Below, piece after piece: positions 17,819-25,716 of a DNA stretch of 64,000 nucleotides. Source of the stretch: Hoeflea phototrophica DFL-43. GTDB lineage: Bacteria > Pseudomonadota > Alphaproteobacteria > Rhizobiales > Rhizobiaceae. Below the pieces are notes generated by a model that was given only the letters and a program-made list of their open reading frames with translations, had not been told where the DNA came from and did no database searches. Numbering within the stretch: position 1 is the first letter of the stretch; the number at the start of each line of letters is the position of its first letter. A program made the position numbers and the translations under genes. Location: assembly GCF_000154705.2 (NCBI RefSeq), contig NZ_CM002917.1:2374461-2438460 (forward strand), given 5' to 3'.

Positions 17819-18427
17819 TTGATCGCTTCAACTGCACAGCACCAGGACGGAACATCCAACGTCGCCGAGCGGCAGTTTAATCGTGTCACGATTTCCGTCC
17901 ACGGCAGATTCATGCGCGCCGATCATTCCGAGCATGATTGTGTTGTGGACACCATGTCTCCTTTCGATGCGGTCATCTCATCCAATGCCCAACCCGCAGT
18001 TGGCGAGCGCATCGTTGCGTATCTCGACTATCTCGGGCGGATCGAAGGCGCTGTCACAGAAGCCGGCATGCGCACATTTACGATGTCGCTCAACGCCACA
18101 GACCGCAAGCGGGACAAACTGTCGGCTCAGCTGACCTGGCTTGCCAACAAGCATGAACTCGGTCTGCCTGAAGACCGCAACCACGAACGTGTGGCCCCAA
18201 GCAATCCGTCTTCCGAAATCCAGCTTGAGGATGGCCGCCGCTATCCTTGCCGCATTATCGACCTGTCGGTTTCAGGTGCAGCGATTGAGATCGACGTCCG
18301 ACCGGCCTTTGGCACAATGGTCATCCTGGGCAATATGCGCGGCCGCGTTGTCCGCCATTTCCAGGAAGGAATTGCTATGGAATTCACAACAGTCCAACCC
18401 GAAGACGCGATCATACAACTCTCCTGA
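17819..18427 (+). CDS. tandem PilZ-domain protein
   Basis: 202 residues. The start is TTG at 17819 with a CAGGG site seven bases upstream; an in-frame stop lies just before and no ATG precedes the conserved RQFNRV. There are two PilZ-like domains: the first (about 18-95) has lost the D/NxSxxG motif (it reads DTMSPFDAV), the second (about 120-200) keeps NHERV and DLSVSGAAI. The second could therefore bind cyclic di-GMP, while the first is probably structural. It is followed by a strong terminator. The likely role is adjusting motility or surface polysaccharide. Confidence 0.85.
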   Translation: MIASTAQHQDGTSNVAERQFNRVTISVHGRFMRADHSEHDCVVDTMSPFDAVISSNAQPAVGERIVAYLDYLGRIEGAVTEAGMRTFTMSLNATDRKRDKLSAQLTWLANKHELGLPEDRNHERVAPSNPSSEIQLEDGRRYPCRIIDLSVSGAAIEIDVRPAFGTMVILGNMRGRVVRHFQEGIAMEFTTVQPEDAIIQLS

Positions 18428-18454
18428 CACAATCCAATGGACTTGAAATGGTAG

Positions 18455-18479
18455 GCCGGCTGTAACAGCCGGCTTTTTT
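18455..18479 (+). terminator. terminator after the PilZ gene
   Basis: GCCGGCTG, loop TAA, CAGCCGGC (perfect 8-pair stem), followed by six T. The rest of the gap to 18801 (374 bases in all) turns strongly AT-rich from about 18660 and probably holds the promoter of the next gene; no clear -35/-10 pair was chosen. Confidence 0.92.
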
Positions 18480-18801
18480 GTGCTGAGCGGCGGAGGCTTA
18501 CGGATCTGCGCGCCGCCGGTCACTCCTGCCTGGCCACCAGGCTTTACCCGGACCACGCAACCGAAACGCAAGCTCAAAATCTCGCAAGACCAACACCGGC
18601 CTGCAATGGCCTCCATGTGCAGCGCAAAACCATGGTATCCAAATCCCTACCCAGCACGCTTGCCTTCGATACAATTTTTATACTTATTCTATTCAATGTT
18701 TAATACAACAAGACATAACTTAATACTTGTTTTTACTGATTAAATTCGGCTGATTTCAAGGCATGAATGGCATTGTTTGCCCATAACGGGGAAACAAAGC
18801 A

Positions 18802-19413
18802 ATGAAACACTACATCAAGAAAATGGGGAATTTCGCCACCGCTTGCGGCCTGGCATTGACAGTCTCAACCGCCGCGATGGCAGCGCCTGCCAATCTCGTT
18901 CCTGCCGGGAACACTAACCCGCCTATCGGCCACTACGAATTCTGCAAGAGCTATCCCGGCGAATGCACGTCGCTTGGCCGCGACAGCGGACCGATGGCAC
19001 TGACACGCCAGACTTGGGCACAGATCCTTGAGGTAAACACCCGGGTCAATCAGGCGATCCAGCCTGATACCGACATCAACATTCATGGCGTCGAAGAGCT
19101 GTGGTCCTATCCACGCACCGTTGGTGATTGCGAAGACTACGTGCTGCTCAAGCGCCACATGCTCATCCAGCAAGGTTTCTCGCCTTCGGACCTGCTGATC
19201 ACCGTCGTGCTTCAGCCAAATGGTGATGGCCATGCGGTGCTCACGGTAAGAACCAATTATGGCGACTACATTCTCGACAACATGCGCGGCGACGTCCGCC
19301 TGTGGTCGGAAACCGGCTACACATTTGTCAAACGCCAATCGCCTGAACATGCAGCGCGCTGGACCAAGCTTGGTCCAGGAGCCACCACAAATGTTGGCGC
19401 TGTGAAGTTCTGA
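18802..19413 (+). CDS. transglutaminase-like cysteine peptidase (BTLCP family)
   Basis: 203 residues with a signal peptide (to AMA at about 27), so periplasmic. The catalytic triad is plain: Cys in TVGDCEDY near 111, His in GDGHAVLTV near 144 and Asp in YILDNM near 158. The family (Peptidase C93) includes LapG, which cleaves surface adhesins under control of the cyclic di-GMP receptor LapD, but rhizobial members often lack LapA/LapD partners, and none is seen here. GGGGAA before the ATG is the ribosome site. A structured RNA and terminator follow. Confidence 0.88.
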   Translation: MKHYIKKMGNFATACGLALTVSTAAMAAPANLVPAGNTNPPIGHYEFCKSYPGECTSLGRDSGPMALTRQTWAQILEVNTRVNQAIQPDTDINIHGVEELWSYPRTVGDCEDYVLLKRHMLIQQGFSPSDLLITVVLQPNGDGHAVLTVRTNYGDYILDNMRGDVRLWSETGYTFVKRQSPEHAARWTKLGPGATTNVGAVKF

Positions 19414-19418
19414 CGAAA

Positions 19419-19581
19419 CAACCGGTTCGGACCAACGGCGCGGGGCCGTCCGAACTGTCACAGACCTGCCGGCCGCCTTGGCGTCCGGCACCGGGAAGGG
19501 CCTAGGTCGAGTCCCCATGCTTCCCCGCAACGACCTGGCCTTTAGCCGATCCCAATGTCCCCTGGGGTCGGCTATTTTTTT
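19419..19581 (+). ncRNA. structured 3' UTR or small RNA with terminator
   Basis: Four stems follow one another after the peptidase stop: GTTCGGAC/GTCCGAAC (19425-19455), TGCCGG-CGCC/GGCG-CCGGCA (19467-19490), GGCC-AGGTCG/CGACCTGGCC (19499-19540, one bulged T) and the terminator stem. The third hairpin has a large C-rich loop (about 19510-19530) open for pairing. It may be a 3'UTR-derived small RNA or only a stable mRNA end. The family was not recognised. Confidence 0.4.
19543..19581 (+). terminator. terminator after the BTLCP gene and its 3' RNA
   Basis: An 11-pair stem (19543-19553 with 19564-19574, one G-T) followed by seven T. It overlaps the last two bases of the convergent carbonic anhydrase gene. 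Confidence 0.88.
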
Positions 19582-20107
19582 AATCGATCCGCTTGAGACC
19601 GTTGGCAAAGCGTTTGGCGTTCTCCACATAATGCTTCGCAGACCACTCAAGCATGGTGACTGCATCGTCGCCAAGCTGCCGGATCACCTTGGCCGGCGAG
19701 CCGACCACCAGCGAATTGTCGGGGATCTCCTTGCCTTCGGTGACCAGCGCGCCCGCGCCGATCAGGCAATTCCTGCCGATCTTCGCGCCATTGAGAACCG
19801 TGGCGCCCATTCCCACAAGGCTGTTGTCCCCGATCGTGCAGCCATGCAGGATCGCAGCATGGCCAATCGTGCAGCCTCTTCCGATCACCAGCGGAAAGCC
19901 CATATCGGTGTGCAGCACACAGTTCTCCTGAATATTGGAGCCCGCCCCGACATCTATTGGCTCGTTGTCGCCGCGAAGAACAGCCCCAAACCAGATACCG
20001 GCCCCCTCGCCCAGGATCACATGGCCAATGACCTGTGCACTCTCGGCCACGAAGCAAAACCCCTCGGGCAATTTGGGTTGCACGCCATCAAGACTGTAAA
20101 TTGCCAT
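19580..20107 (-). CDS. gamma-carbonic anhydrase family protein
   Basis: 175 residues from the ATG at 20107 with GAGGAG upstream. It is a left-handed beta-helix built of hexapeptide repeats; three zinc-type His are in VLHTDMG and IGHAAILHG, spaced as in YrdA/CaiE and gamma-CA proteins. Plant mitochondrial relatives sit on complex I; in bacteria the family is often zinc-binding with weak or no anhydrase activity. It is a single gene with a terminator of the opposite strand at its end. Confidence 0.9.
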   Translation of the reverse strand: MAIYSLDGVQPKLPEGFCFVAESAQVIGHVILGEGAGIWFGAVLRGDNEPIDVGAGSNIQENCVLHTDMGFPLVIGRGCTIGHAAILHGCTIGDNSLVGMGATVLNGAKIGRNCLIGAGALVTEGKEIPDNSLVVGSPAKVIRQLGDDAVTMLEWSAKHYVENAKRFANGLKRID

Positions 20108-20202
20108 GCCGTATCTCCTCATTGGCATATGCAACGCCCGGGACTCGGGACGTAGCAAAGACGGGACCGGCAAGAGAACTGGCGGTCAAGCAGATTGATT
20201 TT

Positions 20203-20538
20203 TTAGGCCAGAAAATACCCGCTCGCAAATGCCGCCTGCAGCACCAGGACGCCCGAACACATCGACCAGCCCACGGCGATCAGGGCGATCACTGCGTAGA
20301 GTGGTAGCGAAACGGTTCCATGGCGCCAGCGCTCATAGCCATTCGCCAGCAAGAGCCGTGGCCCAATCACAGCCGTCAACGCCAGGGCAGCGCCCCGCCG
20401 CAACACACCCTCCTCATCACCCGGCGCCTGGACATCCCGCCATCCCAGAGACCGGACTAGCTCCAACGCAATCCAGGAGGTCGCAAACCCGGTAGAAGCT
20501 ATGAAAACCGAAAACAGAATATCGAAGGAGTAAATCAT
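20203..20538 (-). CDS. small membrane protein (DUF6163-like)
   Basis: 111 residues with three or four hydrophobic segments (about 5-25, 48-66, 76-100). No enzymatic motif. The short RDVQAPGDEEGVLRRG loop links the first two. Similar small inner-membrane proteins are conserved in rhizobia without a known function. The downstream carbonic anhydrase gene reads the same way but starts about 95 bases after its stop. Confidence 0.6.
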   Translation of the reverse strand: MIYSFDILFSVFIASTGFATSWIALELVRSLGWRDVQAPGDEEGVLRRGAALALTAVIGPRLLLANGYERWRHGTVSLPLYAVIALIAVGWSMCSGVLVLQAAFASGYFLA

Positions 20539-20656
20539 TGGTTAACCATATCCCGCGCACAATTGGATGATGTCAGGATGCCAAGCAAGGTCCATGCCGC
20601 AGCAATATGTTCCATTATGGCACATGCCTTCAAACAGGCTAGCAATCAGGTTGCCC

Positions 20657-21391
20657 ATGTCCGATTCCCATGAAACACTTCAGCATGCGCCACTGTTGTC
20701 TCCCGGATTCGTCTGGAAGTTGACAGCAGTCGTTGCCGTGCTTTGCCTGATCACGCTGGCAATCGCCATGACGGGGCGGATGATTGGCGGAACCATCGCA
20801 CTGGCAGGCAACACAACAGACGACTCCTTGCACGAAATCGTCATCGGCAATGATGTGCTCTTGCTTCCCGCCAATGTGATCCGCTTCGAAAGCCAGCGTG
20901 TCTCCGGGGTCCAGGGCGCGGTCGACACCTATTTCGCCTGGCCGGGCATGAGCGGCTACACGCAGAATAACCGCGATATCTTCAACCAGACCCGGTCAGC
21001 AGACGGACTGATTTTCGCGCGCATCACCCAATCAACCATGTCCCGCGACATGTCCGGCCGTGTTGGCCCGATCTATGGACGGCTGACCGAGGGATCGGCA
21101 GTTGCCGGCCCGAACGGGTTGAACTCCGTCCGACTGAAACCGGGAGCCGGTTACGCCAATGAGCTGATGTATGTGGAGCGCAACGCCGTCGGTCAGCCCT
21201 ATGCGGTTCGCTGTCTCGTCGAAAGCGCTGATAGCGCCGAAGAATTCACCACAAGGACGGGCTGCCAGCGCGACATTTCTCTGGGAGCGGATATGTCAGT
21301 GACCTACCGGTTCTCGATTGATCTCCTGCCACACTGGCGCGAGATCGAACGCGATGTCCGCACCCGGCTTGAGGCTGCTTTGGTTCGCTAA
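20657..21391 (+). CDS. membrane-anchored protein of unknown function
   Basis: 244 residues from the ATG at 20657 (MSDSHETLQH); the open frame upstream has no ribosome site. There is one transmembrane segment at about 19-42, then a periplasmic domain of about 200 residues. It contains two Cys (in YAVRCLVES and RTGCQRD) that could form a disulfide. No domain is recognised. It is conserved-looking and flanked by unrelated genes on the other strand. Confidence 0.65.
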   Translation: MSDSHETLQHAPLLSPGFVWKLTAVVAVLCLITLAIAMTGRMIGGTIALAGNTTDDSLHEIVIGNDVLLLPANVIRFESQRVSGVQGAVDTYFAWPGMSGYTQNNRDIFNQTRSADGLIFARITQSTMSRDMSGRVGPIYGRLTEGSAVAGPNGLNSVRLKPGAGYANELMYVERNAVGQPYAVRCLVESADSAEEFTTRTGCQRDISLGADMSVTYRFSIDLLPHWREIERDVRTRLEAALVR

Positions 21392-21415
21392 ACCGCAGCC
21401 AGAAACACATTTTGG

Positions 21416-21625
21416 TTAGTCGTCGAGATCGACGTCGAGGATCGCCATCGAGAAATTGTAGGACAGGTCGCCGTCCTCATCATCGCGGAACACGATCCCG
21501 ATAAACTCGTCCCCGAGATACACTTCCGCGGAATCATCCTTGGCCGGCCGGGCCTTGATCACCAGATTGTCATTGAAAATACGCTTGAAATAAGCTTCGA
21601 GCTTGATGATTTCGGCGGCTTTCAC
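21416..21625 (-). CDS. DUF3126 family protein
   Basis: 69 residues starting at GTG (21625), chosen because AGGAG stands eight bases upstream and the family begins with KAAEIIKLEAYFKRIF. The protein is small and acidic at the C terminus (DDEDGDLSYNF, ending DVDLDD). The family is alphaproteobacterial and of unknown function. It lies downstream of cysE on the same strand with a gap of about 115 bases. Confidence 0.8.
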   Translation of the reverse strand: MKAAEIIKLEAYFKRIFNDNLVIKARPAKDDSAEVYLGDEFIGIVFRDDEDGDLSYNFSMAILDVDLDD

Positions 21626-21739
21626 GATGGCTCTCCTGGCAAGATGACGTCGAGCCGCTTTTGGCACGGACGGCAGGCTAAATCAAACCCGCCCTCCCGA
21701 TTTTCAAAAACAATCGCTGGGAGCCAATTCCCGGAGCGC

Positions 21740-22564
21740 TCAGCCGTTGCCGTTGAGCATCTGATCCATGGCGCGCGACGGCTCCTCGCAACCGGCTGTC
21801 CCGACCACCCGTGCTGGAACCCCGGCAACGGTGGAATTGGGCGGCACTGCCTTGAGCACCACAGAACCTGAGGCCACACGACTGCAATGGCCAATCTCGA
21901 TATTGCCGAGAACCTTGGCACCAGCCCCGATCAGCACGCCATCGCCAATCTTGGGATGCCTGTCACCCGACTCCTTGCCGGTACCGCCAAGCGTCACACC
22001 CTGCATGATCGAGACATTCTCGCCAACTGTCGCGGTCATGCCGACCACCAGACCGGTGGCATGATCGAGGAACAGCCCCTTGCCCACCTTCGCGGCGGGA
22101 TGAATATCGGTCTGGAAGATTTCCGACGAGCGGCTTTGCAGATAGAGCGCGAGATCGATCCGGCCACGGTTCCACAGCCAATGCGCCAGCCTGTGGGTCT
22201 GGATCGCATGAAACCCCTTGAAGTAGAGAACCGGCTGGATGAACCGATCACAGGCCGCATCGCGGTCGTAAACGGCCTGGATATCAACCCGCAGCACCCG
22301 GCCCCATTCCGGCCAGTCACTGACCATTTCCAGGAAAGTCTGCCGCAAAAGATTGGCCTGCAGATCCGGGTGGTCGAGCCGTTCGCACACCCGGTGAATG
22401 ACGGCCTCCTCCAAAGAGGGCTGGTTGAGAACGGTCGAATAGAGAAACGCAGCAAGCAAAGGATCATGGTTGATCGAGCGCTCGGCCTCCATGCGAATCG
22501 AATCCCAAATCGGATCGATCACCTTGAGCGAACCGTCCGTCCTTGCATCAGATTTCGCTGCCAT
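21740..22564 (-). CDS. cysE: serine O-acetyltransferase
   Basis: 274 residues from the ATG at 22564 with GGAGG upstream. It makes O-acetylserine from serine and acetyl-CoA, the carbon skeleton for cysteine. The N-terminal helical domain (about 10-135) is followed by the left-handed beta-helix: DIHPAAKVGKGLFLDHATGLVVG (catalytic His/Asp), TLGGTGK and the hexapeptide run to about 245. The C-terminal tail after VVGTAGCEEPS is the part that usually binds cysteine synthase and lets cysteine inhibit. Cysteine can then feed methionine synthesis through MetC, encoded further on. Confidence 0.95.
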   Translation of the reverse strand: MAAKSDARTDGSLKVIDPIWDSIRMEAERSINHDPLLAAFLYSTVLNQPSLEEAVIHRVCERLDHPDLQANLLRQTFLEMVSDWPEWGRVLRVDIQAVYDRDAACDRFIQPVLYFKGFHAIQTHRLAHWLWNRGRIDLALYLQSRSSEIFQTDIHPAAKVGKGLFLDHATGLVVGMTATVGENVSIMQGVTLGGTGKESGDRHPKIGDGVLIGAGAKVLGNIEIGHCSRVASGSVVLKAVPPNSTVAGVPARVVGTAGCEEPSRAMDQMLNGNG

Positions 22565-22735
22565 TGCCGCCTCCGGGCTTTGAAAGTTCTCGGCTTGTGC
22601 CCATGCTCGACCCAGCGAGCCGGACCGCTGAGAACTAGATAGTGCGTCTTGTGTTGACGTGCAAATCAAGACAATTGAAAGCTATGTGCAAAGAAAGATA
22701 AGCCAAAAACCAGCAAAAACAAATGGGCGGGTCAA

Positions 22736-23542
22736 ATGGACGTAAACAAATCCTATGCGGACGGTGCGATCCTCGCCACTCTGACTGAATTGGGCATTGG
22801 CCATCTCACCATCAACAGACCGGAAAAACGCAACGCCCTGACCGATCAGATGTGGCGCGCCATTCCTCGGGCTCTGAACTGGCTTGTTGCGGAAAAAGCG
22901 GCACGGGTTGTCGCCATTGAGGGCGCCGGAGGCCGTGATTTCTCCGCTGGCGCGGACATTGGCGAGTTCGAAACGCTGCGCCGTGACGCGGCCACGGCGC
23001 GGGTTTACGAGGCAGGCAATTCGGCCGCTTTCGCTGCGATCCGCACCTGCCCGGTTCCGGTCATCGCCATGATTCGCGGCATCTGCTTCGGCGGCGGTTT
23101 TGGCATTGCCGCCGCAGCCGACATCCGGATCGCCGATGACACGGCCCGGTTTGCCATTCCGGCCGCCCGCCTCGGGCTCGCCTACCCGGTCGACGCGGTT
23201 CAGGATCTGGTTCGCGCGCTGGGTGATCAACGCGCCCGGCATGCGCTGTTCTCCGCGCGCGAATTCTCAGCCGCCGAGGCAATGGAAAGTGGCTGTCTGC
23301 TGAGCCTGTGCTCCCCGGACTCGCTGGACGCACAAGGGATCGCCCTCGCGCAGGCGGTCGCAGCCGCTGCCCCCTTGTCGGTTCGCGCGTCCAAGGCTGC
23401 CATCGCCACGCAATCCAATGCTCTGAAAGAGGACATGAGAACAGCAGCCACCCATGCGGACGCCACCTTTGACAGCGAGGATTACGCGGAAGGCCGAGCA
23501 GCTTTCATGGAAAAGCGCGCGCCGCACTTCATTGGCAAATAA
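22736..23542 (+). CDS. crotonase-family protein (enoyl-CoA hydratase-like)
   Basis: 268 residues with the crotonase fold: LTINRPEKRNALT near 25, oxyanion-hole GGRDFSAGADIGEFE near 65, and IRGICFGGGFGIAAAADIRIA near 113. Both catalytic glutamates of classic enoyl-CoA hydratase are absent: the first position (GCELA in the family) is Gly123 and the second (QPE) is Ala143. It is therefore unlikely to be a normal hydratase and may be an isomerase, decarboxylase or thioesterase-type member. Single gene, divergent from cysE. Confidence 0.85.
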   Translation: MDVNKSYADGAILATLTELGIGHLTINRPEKRNALTDQMWRAIPRALNWLVAEKAARVVAIEGAGGRDFSAGADIGEFETLRRDAATARVYEAGNSAAFAAIRTCPVPVIAMIRGICFGGGFGIAAAADIRIADDTARFAIPAARLGLAYPVDAVQDLVRALGDQRARHALFSAREFSAAEAMESGCLLSLCSPDSLDAQGIALAQAVAAAAPLSVRASKAAIATQSNALKEDMRTAATHADATFDSEDYAEGRAAFMEKRAPHFIGK

Positions 23543-23556
23543 GCAAACCTGCCAGC

Positions 23557-24447
23557 TCAGCCGCGGCCTTCAAGCCGCTCCAGGAACCCGAGAACGGCAT
23601 CGTTGAAGGCATCGTTGCGATCTCCCGCTACCATGTGCCCTGCACCCGACACATCCACGAATTCGGCATGCGGCGCCATCTCGCGAAACGCAGCGACCGC
23701 CTCCTCTGTCACAAGTTCGGACTGCTGCCCGCGAACCAGCAGCAGCGGGACGGTGGTCCCGCATGCCGCATCGACCAAACGCTGCTGAAGGGTCTCTGCA
23801 CCGGTGTTGATGTTGCGCGGCCCATCGATAAAGGCCGGGTCCCAGTGCCAGCGGTAGCGCCCATCCTCATCCTGGCGCAGGTTCTTTGCGAGGCCATCGA
23901 GCGAACGCGGCTGCTTGCGATGCGGCAGATAGGCGGAAATCGCCGCCGCCGCATCTTCCAGCGTGGCAAAACCCTCGCGCATATCAGCCGCCATGAAGCC
24001 CTGGATGCGGCTTACGCCATCTGGGTCGATATGCGGTGTGATATCGACAAGGACCAGACCGGCAAGCAGATCCGGCCCTCCGAGATGATCGGCCATCAGA
24101 CCCGAGATGCCGCCAAGCGACGCGCCCACCAGCACTGGCGGCATGCCATGGCGATCTGTCACCTCGCGGCACACGGCGATCGCATCGGCGGCATAGTCAT
24201 CAAAGGCGTAGGCCTGATCATCAACCCAGGCGCTTTCGCCATGTCCGCGCTGGTCGACGGTAAAGGCCACATGTCCCGCATCGGCGATCCGCCGTGCGGC
24301 GCCACCCCAGGCGTGCCGGGTCTGACCACCTCCGTGCAAAAGCACCACGGGATTGCCGTGACTGGTTCCGCGCGGATGATGTTCATCGGCGATCAGACGA
24401 TTGTTCGAAGCCCCGGTAAATCCGGTTTGCCCTTTCATGTCATTCAT
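23557..24447 (-). CDS. alpha/beta hydrolase
   Basis: 296 residues, cytoplasmic. Motifs: LLHGGGQTRHAWGG (oxyanion loop) near 36, DQRGHGES near 66, nucleophile GASLGG near 109, a candidate Asp in RGQQSEL near 243 (no Asp at the usual place; Glu246 may serve) and the catalytic His in SGAGHMVAG near 271. The family covers epoxide hydrolases, haloperoxidases and ester hydrolases. Its start overlaps by four bases the stop of the next hydrolase gene, so the two are coupled and may be an old duplication. Confidence 0.85.
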   Translation of the reverse strand: MNDMKGQTGFTGASNNRLIADEHHPRGTSHGNPVVLLHGGGQTRHAWGGAARRIADAGHVAFTVDQRGHGESAWVDDQAYAFDDYAADAIAVCREVTDRHGMPPVLVGASLGGISGLMADHLGGPDLLAGLVLVDITPHIDPDGVSRIQGFMAADMREGFATLEDAAAAISAYLPHRKQPRSLDGLAKNLRQDEDGRYRWHWDPAFIDGPRNINTGAETLQQRLVDAACGTTVPLLLVRGQQSELVTEEAVAAFREMAPHAEFVDVSGAGHMVAGDRNDAFNDAVLGFLERLEGRG

Positions 24448-25250
24448 CGCCGCGCCTCGGAGACAGCCCCCGCGTCAACTTTCGAAAAGAACTCAAGCAC
24501 GGCCGCCTTGAAAACCTTGTCGCCAACCGCCAGCATGTGGTCCCGGTTGGGGATATCAAGCCACTCGCCATGCGGCATCAGTTCGGCCAATTCCTGAGCC
24601 GAACCGGCAATGTCATCCCGTGTGCCGACGCCGACCAGTGCCGGCGTGACCATCGCCGCCAGGTGCCCGCGGTCCACCAGGGTGCGCGAGGTCCTGATAC
24701 AGGCGGCCAGCGCGAATCGGTCACTCTTGGTCTGCTCGGCGAAGGCGCGGAACATACGCCCGCGCTCGTCCGTGACGTCATCAAGCGAAGACGCCAGCAG
24801 CGTATCGGCAATCGGATCCCAATCGCCGACGCCATCCACCATGCCCATTCCAAGTCCGCCAAACACCACAGAGCGAACCAGATCCGGCCGCGAGAGCGTC
24901 AGGAACGCCGAAATCCTCGCCCCCATCGAATAGCCCATCACATGGGCTGCCTCGATTCCCAGCTCATCAAGCAGTCCGGCGGCATCTGCGGCCATGGTTT
25001 CGGGATGATAGGCCTCCGGATCATGCGGCTTGTCGGATTCGCCATGCCCGCGATTGTCAAGCGCGATGACCCGGTATCCGGCCTGATCGAGTGTCTTTGT
25101 CCAACCCGGGAAGACCCAGTTGACGTGAGCGGTCGATGCAAACCCGTGAATCAGGAGCACCGGAAACCCGTCCGGCGATCCCGCCTCATACCAGGCGATG
25201 TCCATGTCTGCGGAGGTGAAACGGCTTGCTTGCAGGCGATCGAGATTCAT
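24444..25250 (-). CDS. alpha/beta hydrolase
   Basis: 268 residues from the ATG at 25250 (AAGGA site seven bases upstream); the longer open frame to 25733 crosses the zinc-protein gene on the other strand and is spurious. Motifs: LLIHGFASTAHVNW near 33, DNRGHGESDKP near 63, nucleophile GYSMGA near 103, Asp in GTRDDIAG and His in NRDHMLAVGD near 246. It is the first gene of a pair with another hydrolase (four-base overlap). The substrate is unknown. Confidence 0.87.
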   Translation of the reverse strand: MNLDRLQASRFTSADMDIAWYEAGSPDGFPVLLIHGFASTAHVNWVFPGWTKTLDQAGYRVIALDNRGHGESDKPHDPEAYHPETMAADAAGLLDELGIEAAHVMGYSMGARISAFLTLSRPDLVRSVVFGGLGMGMVDGVGDWDPIADTLLASSLDDVTDERGRMFRAFAEQTKSDRFALAACIRTSRTLVDRGHLAAMVTPALVGVGTRDDIAGSAQELAELMPHGEWLDIPNRDHMLAVGDKVFKAAVLEFFSKVDAGAVSEARR

Positions 25251-25433
25251 CTGGTGTTCCTTTTGCCTTTCCCTACCCCAAACCGCCGGTCTTGCATATG
25301 TCGCAACCGGGATTGCCTGCCACGGGGCGTTTGCAGCATCCGGCGGGGAAAACGCGACCAAATACCCGCTACACTTTTGCCCCCGCAGCGTATATGGTCC
25401 GGGAAAATCTGATACGCCGCGACGGAGAGATGC

Positions 25434-25679
25434 ATGGCTGGCCACAAAATCCCGCATTTTCAGAACGATGCCGGACATTCCGCAATTGAGATCGGGGTCA
25501 AGGAATTCATGTGCGTAGGTGCCAACCCGCCCTTCGATCATCCGCATGAATTTCTCGACATGGGCGCGGAAACCGAGAAGGTCTGCCCCTACTGCTCGAC
25601 ACTCTACAAGTTCAATCCGGCACTGGCTGAAACCGAAACTGTCCCGGCAGGCTGCACCCTGACCACCGAGGCCGCCTGA
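25434..25679 (+). CDS. zinc-finger protein, NDUFS6-like (zf-CHCC)
   Basis: 81 residues. The zinc ligands are visible as Cys in FMCVGANPP, His in DHPHEF and the pair CPYC near 51-54, the zf-CHCC pattern of the mitochondrial complex I 13-kDa subunit NDUFS6. In alphaproteobacteria these proteins are taken to be accessory parts or assembly helpers of NADH:quinone oxidoreductase. The next gene starts 37 bases later in the same direction. Confidence 0.87.
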   Translation: MAGHKIPHFQNDAGHSAIEIGVKEFMCVGANPPFDHPHEFLDMGAETEKVCPYCSTLYKFNPALAETETVPAGCTLTTEAA

Positions 25680-25716
25680 GGCCCTGAAGGTTCCGCGCGG
25701 ACCACGGGAGTGCGCC

